DNA of 64,000 bases from Bog-950 sp964631835 (GCA_964631835.1 CAZWAD010000020.1:8159-72158), one strand, 5' to 3'. Counted from the first letter of the stretch, positions 17,404-26,739 are shown. Notes: generated by a model not told the origin, from the sequence alone. Program-made: numbers and translations.

Positions 17404-19071
17404 TTACTGAACTACAAGCTTATGAGCAATCCTGTCGTTACCGGTTATTATCTGCAAAGTATATGTACCGGCTGCCAGTTTTAGTTTCACCGCATCAATT
17501 TCAATGACGGTATTTCGGCTTGTTACTTTATCGTTAAAAACTTCAATTACTCTTCCCGAGGCATCAACCATGTTCATCGTTACCTGGTCGCTTCCTTCTA
17601 CTTCAAATGAAACCACCGTTGAATTTTTGAAAGGATTTGGAACAACTTTAACCTTGCGTATGGGCTTGCGGTTAACTTCATCTACCGATGTGGGATAAGC
17701 CAGTTTGTAAATAGTAAAATCATCGCGAATGTTTCCATAACCATCCAAGTGGCGACCTTGCAACCGGTTGCTATCCAAATCCATTATAAACGAACCAATG
17801 CAGGTATCGCAACCATAAGCGCTGTACATTAACGGGTGATTAAGACCAGGGCTGCTGGTGGTACTGCCTGAATTTCCATTTACGACATAAACAGTTCCTA
17901 AATTTGGGTTTGGCCCGTTCGTATACTTTGTATAAGCCTGATTAGCCGAATCGTAACCACTCGTATTTTGAACATAATTAAAGGCAGTTATAGCTGCATC
18001 GTCACCATAAGAGCCGTGAACTAAGTAGCTGCGCTCATATACATGTGAGTGACCGCAAATAACTAAGTCGGCCCCATACTGCTCTATTATTTCGCAATAG
18101 TTTTCGCGCATGGCTTTCATATATCGCTCTATAGGATTGCTTGATTGGTGAGAACCATCGGTATATGGTGGTTGATGAAAATATACTATTGTCCATAGTT
18201 TGTTGTTTGCCTGCAGATCCTGGTTAAGCCACTGAGTTTGTGGCGAAGAGGTGAAACTGCTAATCAGGTTTGCGCCTATCCAATCGTGGCTGGCATTGAA
18301 AAGCGACCCGAGTTCCGAATTCAGAGATACAAAATGTGCATTCCGGTAATCGAATGAATAAAACAATTCATGTCCGGTTGCTATACCACCCGCTTCTGCA
18401 TTTCGGTATGTCTCTACAAAATCGTAATACGGACCGCTATGTTGCAAGGGGGGCTGTGAACTTTGAGGGGGTGAAATGTTTGTGTAATCATGGTTTCCAG
18501 GTGTGGCTTGAAAAGGCAGATGCCTCATTACATTCTTGTAGCCCCAAACTGAATCAAACACTTTATCAATGTACTCCTGCTCTAATCCATCATCATAAAC
18601 ATTATCGCCAAGCCAAACCCATAAGTCTGTTTCAACCGAGTCAAAATTCAGGTATGCATCACGGACTTTTTGCTGCTTGCTGTTCCCTTTGCCGAAATCG
18701 CCAATAGCCCACAGGCGAATATGGCCCGGGTCGTTGGCAACGGGAAATGTGCGAAAGTAATGCTCGTTATCGGCTCCGGCACCAAAATCGTTTCCATTAT
18801 AAATGGCATAATAATATCTGGTGTCTGGATTAAGTCCTGTAATTAACACCATATGTTTGGTGACACTGTTGTTATCAGTAACAGTCATGGTGAGATTGCC
18901 TGGGTTGGTGCCGTACATTACTTTAGATGTGGCGGCAACATTACTCCGCCACATCACTTTAATAGATGTAGTTGTGGGGCTTTGCAGGTATGGACCTACA
19001 GTAACAACTGCTTGTGAAACACCAATGAACCCAGAAATCAATGTAAACAGGAGAGTAGTAAGTTTTTTCAT
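17404..19071 (-). CDS. Secreted purple acid phosphatase-like metallophosphoesterase with type A T9SS signal
   Basis: 555 residues: a signal peptide, an N-terminal fibronectin-like domain (about 22-110, with VGPYLQSPTTTSIKVMWRS and GLNPDTRYYYAI), then a calcineurin-like catalytic domain with metal-binding blocks in order: GDFGKG, WLGDNVYDDG, TPGNHDYTN, YFHQPPYTDGSH and CGHSHVYERS. The C-terminus is a T9SS type A domain (from about 475, VVPNPFKNSTVVSF, ending AHKLVVQ). The family hydrolyses phosphate esters at a dinuclear metal site. Outside the cell this would release phosphate from organic sources. It is the promoter-proximal gene of a two-gene unit with the GH28-like enzyme. Confidence 0.88.
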   Translation of the reverse strand: MKKLTTLLFTLISGFIGVSQAVVTVGPYLQSPTTTSIKVMWRSNVAATSKVMYGTNPGNLTMTVTDNNSVTKHMVLITGLNPDTRYYYAIYNGNDFGAGADNEHYFRTFPVANDPGHIRLWAIGDFGKGNSKQQKVRDAYLNFDSVETDLWVWLGDNVYDDGLEQEYIDKVFDSVWGYKNVMRHLPFQATPGNHDYTNISPPQSSQPPLQHSGPYYDFVETYRNAEAGGIATGHELFYSFDYRNAHFVSLNSELGSLFNASHDWIGANLISSFTSSPQTQWLNQDLQANNKLWTIVYFHQPPYTDGSHQSSNPIERYMKAMRENYCEIIEQYGADLVICGHSHVYERSYLVHGSYGDDAAITAFNYVQNTSGYDSANQAYTKYTNGPNPNLGTVYVVNGNSGSTTSSPGLNHPLMYSAYGCDTCIGSFIMDLDSNRLQGRHLDGYGNIRDDFTIYKLAYPTSVDEVNRKPIRKVKVVPNPFKNSTVVSFEVEGSDQVTMNMVDASGRVIEVFNDKVTSRNTVIEIDAVKLKLAAGTYTLQIITGNDRIAHKLVVQ

Positions 19072-19345
19072 GTGTAATTTTTTTGGCGAAGCAAATTAAA
19101 GAGATTTTAAGGTTTACTAAAGTTTATTTGCTGAATCTTGCGAGAAAAAGTAAAAAAGTAAATAAGAGTTTCAGTGCCCCGTTGGAACTGCTCAATGAAG
19201 TTTACTCGTTTCATTTGCAGATGAAGTAGGTTTTTACGAAAACCAATAAATATTGCTTTAGCCTGTTGCAACCTGCTAACTTGTTTCGGACTTGCTTGAG
19301 ATTAAATTTAATAGACAATGCTTGTGATTTCAACACTTACTGTAT

Positions 19346-19375
19346 TTTGAAGACTGCGAGTTTGCAATAAGTTTG
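19346..19375 (+). promoter_or_regulatory. Promoter of the ftsX operon
   Basis: TTTG (19346-19349), 18 bp, then TAAGTTTG (19368-19375) form the best complete Bacteroidota -33/-7 pair I found in the window. The -7 box ends 17 bp before the ftsX start. The remaining 19072-19345 stretch between divergent genes shows nothing else I can name. Confidence 0.55.
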
Positions 19376-19392
19376 AACCGAAAAACTGAAAA

Positions 19393-20250
19393 TTGGCAAG
19401 CAGCAAAGGAATTTCTTATCTCTATTCCATATTCGGAATAGCATTGGTGTTAATTGTATTGGGAGTTGCTTCTGTATTAGCCTTTGAGGTCAGAAAGATT
19501 TCAACAGGGTTTAAAGAAAACTTTACAGTAATAGTTGTGTTAAAAGATGATGTGGCTAAGACAAAGGTAAACTCGCTGCAATCACGAATTCAAAAGAAAC
19601 GGTATTCTAAAAGCATACAGTATGTTTCAAAGGATGATGCCGCTGAGTTTTTGAAGACAAACAGCGATATTGAAAAAGACTTCCTTGATATTCTTGGCTA
19701 CAACCCTCTGTATGCCTCATTTAAGTTAAACCTAAAGGAAAATTATGTGAATAAAGACAGCTTTGAATTAGTGAAAAAGGATTTGTCATATTTTGATGAG
19801 GTAGCGCAAATAAATTTTCAGAGTAGCTTGCTGGAATCAATTGACAAAAAGGCTGGAAATGTATCGCTCGTGTTAGTTGTTATTGGGGGAATATTTCTCT
19901 CCTTTGCAGTTTCACTTATCTTCAGCACTATCCGTATTGCTATGTTTTCCAACCGGTTTGTTATAAAAACGCAGCAGCTTTTCGGAGCCACAAAATGGTT
20001 CATCATCAGGCCATTTTTATGGCGAAGTATTATCAACGGATTGATTAGTGGTGTATTGGCATGTACTTTTATAGGTGGGTTAATTTACTATTTTAACTAC
20101 ATCATTCCTGACCTTGGTTTGCTTAGTGATTTATTTACTTTTGGCGCGCTTTTCGGATCGCTGATTTTATTCGGAATAATGATTTCCTTTTTTAGCACTC
20201 TGACGGCAGTTCTCCGCTATCTTCGCGTAAAAGTGGAAGACTTGTATTAA
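19393..20250 (+). CDS. ftsX: Cell division protein FtsX
   Basis: 285 residues with the FtsX layout: an N-terminal TM helix (about 12-32), an extracytoplasmic domain (about 35-150), then three C-terminal TM helices ending AVLRYLRVKVEDLY. FtsX pairs with the ATPase FtsE and couples peptidoglycan hydrolase activation to division. An in-frame TGA at 19387-19389 leaves no room upstream, so the TTG at 19393 (TTG GCA AGC) is the likely start. ftsE is not adjacent, which is usual in Bacteroidota. Order ftsX - DUF3098 - uppP - truB - ribF is a conserved envelope/translation run in the phylum. Confidence 0.88.
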   Translation: MASSKGISYLYSIFGIALVLIVLGVASVLAFEVRKISTGFKENFTVIVVLKDDVAKTKVNSLQSRIQKKRYSKSIQYVSKDDAAEFLKTNSDIEKDFLDILGYNPLYASFKLNLKENYVNKDSFELVKKDLSYFDEVAQINFQSSLLESIDKKAGNVSLVLVVIGGIFLSFAVSLIFSTIRIAMFSNRFVIKTQQLFGATKWFIIRPFLWRSIINGLISGVLACTFIGGLIYYFNYIIPDLGLLSDLFTFGALFGSLILFGIMISFFSTLTAVLRYLRVKVEDLY

Positions 20251-20260
20251 AAAGCAATGT

Positions 20261-20560
20261 ATGGCAAAACAACAGGTACAACAAAAAACTAAGCAACAAG
20301 CTCCTCAACAAAAGCAAGTTCCTAACACATCGCTAACTCCATTTATTTTCAACAGCACCAACTACATTATTATGATTGCAGGAGTAGTAGTCATTGCCGT
20401 AGGATTTTGGCTGATGACAGCCGAAAGCACTACCGACCCAAATGTATTTCCGAAAGAAGAGTTGTACAGTTTCCAAAGAATTACCCTCGCTCCGATTGTA
20501 GTTATGTTCGGTTTCGCAATCGAAGTTTTTGCAATACTGAAAAGACCCAAAGCTGAATGA
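20261..20560 (+). CDS. DUF3098 small membrane protein
   Basis: 99 residues: a Gln/Lys-rich cytoplasmic N-terminus (about 1-25), a first TM helix (YIIMIAGVVVIAVGFWLM), a short polar loop with EELYSFQRITLAP, and a second TM helix ending AILKRPKAE. This is the DUF3098 pattern found between ftsX and uppP in many Bacteroidota. Function is unknown; the context suggests a role in division or undecaprenyl phosphate recycling. Its stop overlaps the uppP start as ATGA. Confidence 0.85.
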   Translation: MAKQQVQQKTKQQAPQQKQVPNTSLTPFIFNSTNYIIMIAGVVVIAVGFWLMTAESTTDPNVFPKEELYSFQRITLAPIVVMFGFAIEVFAILKRPKAE

Positions 20561-21348
20561 CAACTGCTGAAGCAGTTATTCTCGCCATTATTGAAGGGCT
20601 TACAGAGTTTTTACCGGTTTCTTCTACAGGCCACATGATTTTAGCGCAATCGCTCATGAAGTTGAAGAACGAAGAGTTTGTAAAAACTTTTGAAATAGTG
20701 ATTCAGCTCGGAGCTATTTTGTCAGTTCTGCTTCTATATACTAAACGATTTCTTGTTGGAATAAATATCTATTTGAAACTTTTTGTTGCGTTTTTGCCTA
20801 CGGGTATCGTTGGCTTGCTTGTTTACAAAATCATCAAACAATATCTATTCAATCCTTTTACAGTAAGCATATCGCTTATTGCAGGCGGAGTATTGTTGAT
20901 ACTACTCGATAAATGGAGTGAAAACAGAAAGGCTGAATTTGCGGACCTGGAGGAAATCAGTTTTCCCAGTGCGTTTAAAATCGGACTAATACAATGCCTG
21001 AGCATGATTCCCGGTGTTTCTCGTTCTGCGGCTACGATACTTGGCGGTGTTTTTTCAGGCTTTGATAGGAAACAAGCAGCTGAGTTCTCGTTTTTGCTTG
21101 CCATACCTACCATGTTTGCCGCCACTGGTAAAGATTTATGGGAATCTCGGCACTTGATTCATGGCGACAACATCATCCTGCTTTTAACCGGAAGTGTTGT
21201 AGCTTTTATAGTTGCGGCTATATCTATAAAAGGGTTTATTACCTTTTTGACCAAATATGGCTTTAAATATTTCGGTTGGTACCGCATTACCTTAGGAATA
21301 ATTTTTCTTGCCTATGCTTTATATACAGGATTAGAACTTACCTTGTGA
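20557..21348 (+). CDS. uppP: Undecaprenyl-diphosphate phosphatase (UppP/BacA)
   Basis: An integral membrane enzyme of 263 residues that dephosphorylates undecaprenyl diphosphate so the lipid carrier can be reused for peptidoglycan and surface glycans. Both signature blocks are present: EGLTEFLPVSSTGHMIL near the N-terminus and PGVSRSAATILGG in the middle. About seven to eight hydrophobic segments are seen. It is translationally coupled at both ends: ATGA overlap with DUF3098 and GTGA overlap with truB. Confidence 0.95.
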   Translation: MTTAEAVILAIIEGLTEFLPVSSTGHMILAQSLMKLKNEEFVKTFEIVIQLGAILSVLLLYTKRFLVGINIYLKLFVAFLPTGIVGLLVYKIIKQYLFNPFTVSISLIAGGVLLILLDKWSENRKAEFADLEEISFPSAFKIGLIQCLSMIPGVSRSAATILGGVFSGFDRKQAAEFSFLLAIPTMFAATGKDLWESRHLIHGDNIILLLTGSVVAFIVAAISIKGFITFLTKYGFKYFGWYRITLGIIFLAYALYTGLELTL

Positions 21349-22040
21349 ATCTCTCGCTTGAAAAAATTGTTGAAGGTGAGGTGTTGCTCATTAACAAGCC
21401 CTTACAATGGACTTCGTTTGATGTGGTAAACAAAATACGTTATGCTATTTCGAAAAAGACCGGAAAAAAACTAAAAGTGGGACATGCGGGAACACTTGAC
21501 CCGTTGGCAACCGGCTTGCTGATCATATGTACCGGTAAAATGACCAAGCGTATTGCTGAGTTCACAGGGTTGAACAAGGAATATACAGGAACCTTTTTTC
21601 TGGGAGCAACAACCCCTTCCTACGATTCAGAAACAAAAATAGATGCAACATTTCCAATACGGCATATTGATGAAAAAATGCTGGATGAAACAACGACAAA
21701 GTTTATTGGAGTAATTCAACAAGTTCCTCCTATATTTTCAGCCATTAAAGTAGACGGAACAGCGGCCTATATAAAGGCTCGTAAAGGAAAAAATGTTGAA
21801 CTGAAAGTGCGCGCTGTCGAGGTTTCAGAACTTCAACTCACGCGAATAGCTTTGCCTGAAGTAGATTTTCGTGTGATTTGCAGTAAAGGAACATATATCC
21901 GTTCATTAGCTAACGATTTCGGCAAAGCATTAAACAGCGGAGCTTACCTGCAAGCCCTTTGCAGGACAAAAATCGGTGAGTTTGATTTGAAAACTGCTGC
22001 GACAGTTGAGGAATGTGTAACTATAATTTCAAGTTTGTAA
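21345..22040 (+). CDS. truB: tRNA pseudouridine(55) synthase (TruB)
   Basis: 231 residues from a GTG at 21345 that overlaps the uppP stop (GTGA). The frame extends upstream inside uppP, but that region only antireads its C-terminus. The conserved LLINKPLQWTSFDVVNK opening and HAGTLDPLATGLLIICTG block are present; the Asp of GTLDPLATG is the catalytic nucleophile. RVICSKGTYIRSLANDFG is also typical. It makes pseudouridine 55 in the T-loop of tRNAs. The C-terminal extension of long TruB forms is absent, so this is a short version. Confidence 0.93.
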   Translation: MNLSLEKIVEGEVLLINKPLQWTSFDVVNKIRYAISKKTGKKLKVGHAGTLDPLATGLLIICTGKMTKRIAEFTGLNKEYTGTFFLGATTPSYDSETKIDATFPIRHIDEKMLDETTTKFIGVIQQVPPIFSAIKVDGTAAYIKARKGKNVELKVRAVEVSELQLTRIALPEVDFRVICSKGTYIRSLANDFGKALNSGAYLQALCRTKIGEFDLKTAATVEECVTIISSL

Positions 22041-22042
22041 CA

Positions 22043-22072
22043 TTGCTGTTAATAAACTTTTCCGGTAATTTG
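22043..22072 (+). promoter_or_regulatory. putative promoter of ribF
   Basis: TTG (22043-22045), 20 bp, then TAATTTG (22066-22072) lie in the 42 bp between truB and ribF. The second element is one base shorter than TAnnTTTG. It would allow ribF to be expressed separately from the ftsX run. Confidence 0.3.
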
Positions 22073-22082
22073 TTTTTGTCTT

Positions 22083-23039
22083 ATGCGTGTTTTAAGTGAT
22101 TTAACTAACCTGCCCGAGTTTAAAAATTCGGTGCTTACTATTGGAACTTTTGATGGTGTTCACTTGGGGCATCAAAAACTAATTGAGCGGATTAGCGAGT
22201 TGGCGCAGCTAAGTAAAGGTGAAAGCATCATTATCACTTTTCACCCCCATCCTCGCATTGTGATAAACCCGGAGGATAAATCTTTACGACTTCTTAATAC
22301 GATTGAGGAAAAAATTAAATTGCTTGAAAAATACGGAGTTGATAATTTAGTTATTGTCCCCTTCAGTCGCGATTTTTCAGAGCAATCAGCGAAAGATTAC
22401 GTTGCAAACTTTCTGGTCAACTATTTTCATCCTAAACACATAGTTATCGGCTACGACCACAAATTCGGAAGGAACAGGGAAGGAGACTACAAGTTGCTTG
22501 AAAAAATGAAGACACCATTTGGTTATTTGATGGAAGAGATTCCAAAGAAGACGCTTGATGACTTGGATGTAAGCTCCACTAAAATCCGTAATGCTCTTCA
22601 ACAGGGGGAAGTAAAATTAGCCAACGAACTACTGGGGCATAACTATACCATAACAGGGACTGTTGTTCGCGGTCTGCAAAACGGGCGTAAACTTGGTTTT
22701 CCAACTGCCAACCTGCGGGTAAATGACGAATACAAACTTATTCCCCGAACGGGAATATATGCAGTAAAGGTTTATCTTGAAAAAACTGTTCATCATGGCA
22801 TGTTGAGCATAGGTTATAATCCTACTTTTGAAGGTAAGGAGCAAACCATTGAGGTAAACATTTTTGATTTTGACAAGGACATCTACGGAGTACCGCTTAC
22901 TCTTGAGTTTATTGATTTCCTCCGCAAAGAGCAGAAATTCAGAACTGTGGAAAAATTGATAACTGCTATGAAGCATGATGAAATCAGAAGCAGGCAGATT
23001 CTAAATCACTGCAGAAAGAATATGCATAATCTGCAATAG
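22083..23039 (+). CDS. ribF: Bifunctional riboflavin kinase / FAD synthetase (RibF)
   Basis: 318 residues that make FMN and then FAD from riboflavin. The N-terminal nucleotidyltransferase domain shows LTIGTFDGVHLGHQKLI, FHPHPR and GYDHKFGRNREGD. The C-terminal kinase domain shows GHNYTITGTVVRGLQNGR, KLGFPTANL and YNPTFEGKEQTIEVNIFDFD. Start is an ATG at 22083. ribD lies 16 kb away on the other strand, so the pathway is dispersed. Confidence 0.95.
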   Translation: MRVLSDLTNLPEFKNSVLTIGTFDGVHLGHQKLIERISELAQLSKGESIIITFHPHPRIVINPEDKSLRLLNTIEEKIKLLEKYGVDNLVIVPFSRDFSEQSAKDYVANFLVNYFHPKHIVIGYDHKFGRNREGDYKLLEKMKTPFGYLMEEIPKKTLDDLDVSSTKIRNALQQGEVKLANELLGHNYTITGTVVRGLQNGRKLGFPTANLRVNDEYKLIPRTGIYAVKVYLEKTVHHGMLSIGYNPTFEGKEQTIEVNIFDFDKDIYGVPLTLEFIDFLRKEQKFRTVEKLITAMKHDEIRSRQILNHCRKNMHNLQ

Positions 23040-23080
23040 AATATCGGATTTCACAAACCTACCAGAAGATCAGTTTTCTT

Positions 23081-24076
23081 TTATAACTGGCTTTCAATCG
23101 CTTCCCTGACTTTCAATTCCTCAAGCATATTCATGCACAAAAAATGATTTTCCGGACATTGATTGAAGCCCAGTTTGGAGCAGGGACGACAGTGTAAATT
23201 CTTGATTTCTAATATGGTGCTTTTTACATCGTCCTTTCCGAAATGCGGGCTCATGCCAAATTCGGGAATAGTGTTCCCCCAAATCGAAACGATTGGTTTT
23301 TTGAAAGCTGCAGCAATGTGCATTAAGCCGGTATCATTGGTAGCAACAACCCTTGCCTGTTTGACAAGAGAAGCGGATTGATTAATAGAATATGCTCCGC
23401 AAGCGTTTAAGAAAGGTGAGTGTTTCTGGCTTCTTATTCCCAATTTAATTCTTTCCCCTGTATCGAAGTCTTCTTTCCCGCCTAAGCAGATTACCGGATA
23501 ATTCAATTGTTTTATGACCCGGATAATTTTTTCGGCAGGAAATTTCTTAGTGTCCTGTTGACCGCCAATTACCCAGCCAATATATCCGGTTGAGAATTCA
23601 GAGGGGAGGCTTTTTAAATCAACTTCCTCATCTGCAGAAATAAAATAGTCCAACCCTTTATCGTCATTTTCAACTCCGAAAGTTATTACTGTTTCAAGGT
23701 AGCGGTCAACAATATGCTTTTGCGGGAGCCGGTTTATTTTGAAATTCACAAGCAGCCACTTTTCGAAATTTAATTTACCATATGAAAATGATTTTGTCCT
23801 CAAAAGGTTTTTAATTAAAAGAGTGCGCTGATTATTGTGTAAATCAATAATGCAGTCGAATTTTTCCTGTTTAAGCCTGTGAATTAAGTTTATAAGTGAA
23901 TTATCAAGCAGATGAATTTTGGTCAGGTAAGGATTGTGCAGAACAACAGGTTTGAATGATTTCTTGGTTGCGTAATGTATTTCCGAATTTGGAAATTTCT
24001 TTTTCAGGCAACGGATAACCGGTGAGGTTAGCACTATATCACCTATAGATGAAAAACGGAGGATGAGAAACTTCAT
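23081..24076 (-). CDS. GT9-family glycosyltransferase (heptosyltransferase-like)
   Basis: 331 residues with the GT-B layout of LPS heptosyltransferases: MKFLILRFSSIGDIVLTSP at the N-terminus, DLHNNQRTLLIKNLL in the middle, and the nucleotide-binding VATNDTGLMHIAAAFKKPIV followed by WGNT. A CRPCSKLGFNQCPEN stretch near the C-terminus is common in Bacteroidota members. It probably adds a sugar to lipid A core or a related surface glycan. The start overlaps the stop of the upstream ABC permease gene by 4 bp. Confidence 0.88.
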   Translation of the reverse strand: MKFLILRFSSIGDIVLTSPVIRCLKKKFPNSEIHYATKKSFKPVVLHNPYLTKIHLLDNSLINLIHRLKQEKFDCIIDLHNNQRTLLIKNLLRTKSFSYGKLNFEKWLLVNFKINRLPQKHIVDRYLETVITFGVENDDKGLDYFISADEEVDLKSLPSEFSTGYIGWVIGGQQDTKKFPAEKIIRVIKQLNYPVICLGGKEDFDTGERIKLGIRSQKHSPFLNACGAYSINQSASLVKQARVVATNDTGLMHIAAAFKKPIVSIWGNTIPEFGMSPHFGKDDVKSTILEIKNLHCRPCSKLGFNQCPENHFLCMNMLEELKVREAIESQL

Positions 24077-25461
24077 GCGTGCTTTCCGGTAATAGTATCA
24101 ATAGCATGTTTAGCCAGCCTGACTTTCCAGCTCCTCGTAAAAATTTTTATAAAAAACAACGGAATGCCTTTGAACAAATCACTCACTTCGCCTCTGATAG
24201 CATCTACCGGTTTCATATTCGCAGCACTCCATGCCGGTAAAAAACCCGCTAAAATTCCGGTTACAACGGAGATTGATATTCCGATAAAGATATTGTAGGA
24301 GGTAATATAAAAGGTAAATTCAGTTTCAGAATAGTTAGCGATATACCAATTCAATATATTGAAAAGGGCAACTACAGTTACCAGTCCAATACCCCCCCCG
24401 AACACGCAAAGCATAACGGCTTCCAGAAGGAATTCGAGTAGGATATAAATTTTCTTTGCTCCAAGAGCTTTTTTGATTCCAATCTGGTAAACTCTTTCCT
24501 GAACGCTTACAAACATAATATTGGCAATACCGAATGTACCTACCAGGATTGAAAAACCGCCAATAATTAAACCGGCAAAGTTGATAATAGAAAAAATAGA
24601 GGCTATACCTTGTGTAAAGACGCTTACCTGGTTGATCGCAAAATTATCTTCTTCAAAAGGGGAAAGCCTTCTGATGGAGCGCATGGCTCCTTTCAGTTCG
24701 TATCTGAGTTCGTCAATGGGAACCCCCTTTTTGGGGACAATGGCTATGAGTGGGTCATTTCCAATGTCGTTTACATTTACAAACATGCTCATAAAACTGA
24801 AAGGGACAATTAGATTGTTGTCTAGTGTAAAACCGAATAAATCGCTTCCTTCTTTTTTTAGAACACCTATGATTGTCATTTTTACCCCTTTTACCTTAAT
24901 CTGTTGCCCAATAATCCGGCTTCGGCCGGGAAATAAGGTTTCGGCTACCTCTGCACCGACAATTGCAGTTGCCTGAGCGTTGTTTGATTCAGCAGGGGTG
25001 AAGTATCGCCCTTGTGTAAATTCCATTTCTTTTATTTTATTGTAATCATAAGTAGCCCCCTGTATTTGTATTCGTTCGGCAACATTTTCACCTGCAATTA
25101 CATTGGCGTTGCCTGAAAAATATAAAATACAAATTCCTTCGGCTCCTTTTACTTTTTGCTGCAACTGTTCTAATTCGCGTCTGTTGGTGTTCGGTCGGTT
25201 GAGGTACTTCCACCAGGCGTAGTCATTGCCATCGCCCCAAATCCAGGGCCACTTTTGTATATATAGGATGTCGTTACCGAATGAAGCCAGGCTGTTTTGG
25301 ATATTCATTTCCATCGAATTGACAGAAGTGCGAACAGAAATAATACACAAAATACCGATAGTAATGCCAAGCAGAGAGAGGGCGGAACGAAGTTTAGCCG
25401 CCCTTATTTCTTCAAACGACAACACTAAACTTTGCCTGAAGATTTGCAGAAATGTCCTCAC
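24073..25461 (-). CDS. MacB/FtsX-type ABC transporter permease
   Basis: 462 residues: a first TM helix (SALSLLGITIGILCIISV), a large extracytoplasmic MacB_PCD-like domain (about 45-290, with AEFTQGRYF-like EFTQGRYFTPAESN), then three TM helices of an FtsX domain (GFSILVGTFGIANIMFVSVQ with KKALGAKK between) and a C-terminal PVDAIRGEVSDLF tail. MacB/LolCE relatives work with a separate or fused ATPase. No ATPase gene is next to it, and the nucleotide-binding domain is not fused. It is translationally coupled to the GT9 gene, so a role in envelope lipid or glycoconjugate handling is possible. Confidence 0.85.
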   Translation of the reverse strand: MRTFLQIFRQSLVLSFEEIRAAKLRSALSLLGITIGILCIISVRTSVNSMEMNIQNSLASFGNDILYIQKWPWIWGDGNDYAWWKYLNRPNTNRRELEQLQQKVKGAEGICILYFSGNANVIAGENVAERIQIQGATYDYNKIKEMEFTQGRYFTPAESNNAQATAIVGAEVAETLFPGRSRIIGQQIKVKGVKMTIIGVLKKEGSDLFGFTLDNNLIVPFSFMSMFVNVNDIGNDPLIAIVPKKGVPIDELRYELKGAMRSIRRLSPFEEDNFAINQVSVFTQGIASIFSIINFAGLIIGGFSILVGTFGIANIMFVSVQERVYQIGIKKALGAKKIYILLEFLLEAVMLCVFGGGIGLVTVVALFNILNWYIANYSETEFTFYITSYNIFIGISISVVTGILAGFLPAWSAANMKPVDAIRGEVSDLFKGIPLFFIKIFTRSWKVRLAKHAIDTITGKHA

Positions 25462-25516
25462 CTCGCAAACGTAAACTATTTCTATAAAAACAATTAGGAG
25501 TTTCGGATTCCGCGAT

Positions 25517-25552
25517 TATTTTTGCGCGCTCAAATTCAGATCCCGGTCTGAA
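25517..25552 (+). promoter_or_regulatory. putative -7 box and inverted repeat upstream of queA
   Basis: TATTTTTG (25517-25524) matches TAnnTTTG. Just downstream is a 6-bp perfect inverted repeat, TTCAGA - TCCCGG - TCTGAA (25535-25552), which would lie in the 5' leader of queA. It lies within the 124-bp gap between divergent genes. It could be an operator or a leader hairpin. I see no -33 box and no preQ1-riboswitch pattern I can defend. Confidence 0.3.
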
Positions 25553-25585
25553 AATTTGAATTCCGTAAAATTCAAAAAGTAACTC

Positions 25586-26635
25586 ATGAAACTCTCCAGT
25601 TTTGGATTTAATATTCCTAAAGATGCTGTAGCCCAATATCCGCCTAAAAACCGCGATGAAAGTAAGCTGATGGTAGTTGACCGAAAAACAAAGAAAATTG
25701 AACACAAAAAGTTCAAGGACATCATCAAATATTTTGGGGATGGTGATGTGTTGGTTTTAAATAATACTAAAGTATTTCCCGCTCGCTTGTACGGAACAAA
25801 GGAAAAAACAGGGGCAAAAATTGAAGTTTTTCTTCTCCGGGAGTTGAATCAGGGACAATTTTTGTGGGATGTATTGGTTGACCCTGCACGAAAAATCCGT
25901 GTAGGCAATAAACTTTACTTCGGTAAAGAGGATGACTTAATTGCTGAAGTAGTGGACAACACTACATCACGCGGCAGAACTATCCGTTTTTTATTCGATG
26001 GCGACTATGATAAATTCAAAAAAATACTTTTTTCATTAGGCGAAACTCCGCTGCCTAAATATATCAAGCGTCCGGTTGAGGCAATTGATGCCGAACGTTA
26101 CCAAACTGTTTATGCTAAAGTTGAAGGAGCAGTTGCCGCGCCAACCGCAGGTATGCACTTTAGCAGAGAACTGTTGAAGCGGATGGAAATTAACGGTGTT
26201 GAATTGGCAGAAATTACTTTGCACACAGGTCTCGGCACTTTCCGCACTATTGATGTGGAAGACCTCTCGAAGCATAAAACCGATGCCGAGGAAATTATTA
26301 TTCCTGAACGGGCGGCAAAAATTGTAAATCATGCAAAAGACAGAGGCAAAAGAATCTGTGCAGTAGGGACCACTACTGTCCGCGCTGTTGAGTCGGCTGT
26401 TTCGGCAGAGCACTACCTGAAAACTTTTAAGGGATGGACAAACTTGTTTATTCACCCACCCTATGATTTCAGCATTGCCAATGCTATGGTTACTAACTTT
26501 CATCAGCCCAAATCGAGCCTGCTGATAATGACTGCCGCATTTGGTGGTTATGATTTGGTAATGAAAGCGTATGAAACAGCTATTAAGGAGAAATACAAAT
26601 TTTTGGCTTATGGCGACTCAATGCTTATTTTGTAG
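25586..26635 (+). CDS. queA: S-adenosylmethionine:tRNA ribosyltransferase-isomerase (QueA)
   Basis: 349 residues that transfer and isomerise the ribosyl of SAM onto preQ1 in tRNA, giving epoxyqueuosine. Signatures: KLSSFGFNIPKDAVAQYPP and RDESKLMVVDRKT at the N-terminus, VLVLNNTKVFPARLYGTK, VAAPTAGMHFSRELL, TLHTGLGTFRTI, GTTTVRAVES and NFHQPKSSLLIMTAAFGG. The final ~45 residues end YKFLAYGDSMLIL. queE, another queuosine step, lies at 61.7 kb. Confidence 0.95.
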   Translation: MKLSSFGFNIPKDAVAQYPPKNRDESKLMVVDRKTKKIEHKKFKDIIKYFGDGDVLVLNNTKVFPARLYGTKEKTGAKIEVFLLRELNQGQFLWDVLVDPARKIRVGNKLYFGKEDDLIAEVVDNTTSRGRTIRFLFDGDYDKFKKILFSLGETPLPKYIKRPVEAIDAERYQTVYAKVEGAVAAPTAGMHFSRELLKRMEINGVELAEITLHTGLGTFRTIDVEDLSKHKTDAEEIIIPERAAKIVNHAKDRGKRICAVGTTTVRAVESAVSAEHYLKTFKGWTNLFIHPPYDFSIANAMVTNFHQPKSSLLIMTAAFGGYDLVMKAYETAIKEKYKFLAYGDSMLIL

Positions 26636-26739
26636 AGTAGTTTAAAGATATTGAGAAGCAGCATTGCCAAACTACTACAAAGACGAATAAGCATTCGGCA
26701 ATACGAGGCAGCATTATAAACCCTTAGGTAGCACAGGAT

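Noticed and set aside
24521..24976. 151-codon plus-strand frame
   Set aside because: It is antisense to the well-supported ABC permease.
26036..26503. 155-codon minus-strand frame
   Set aside because: It is antisense to queA, whose signatures are clear.
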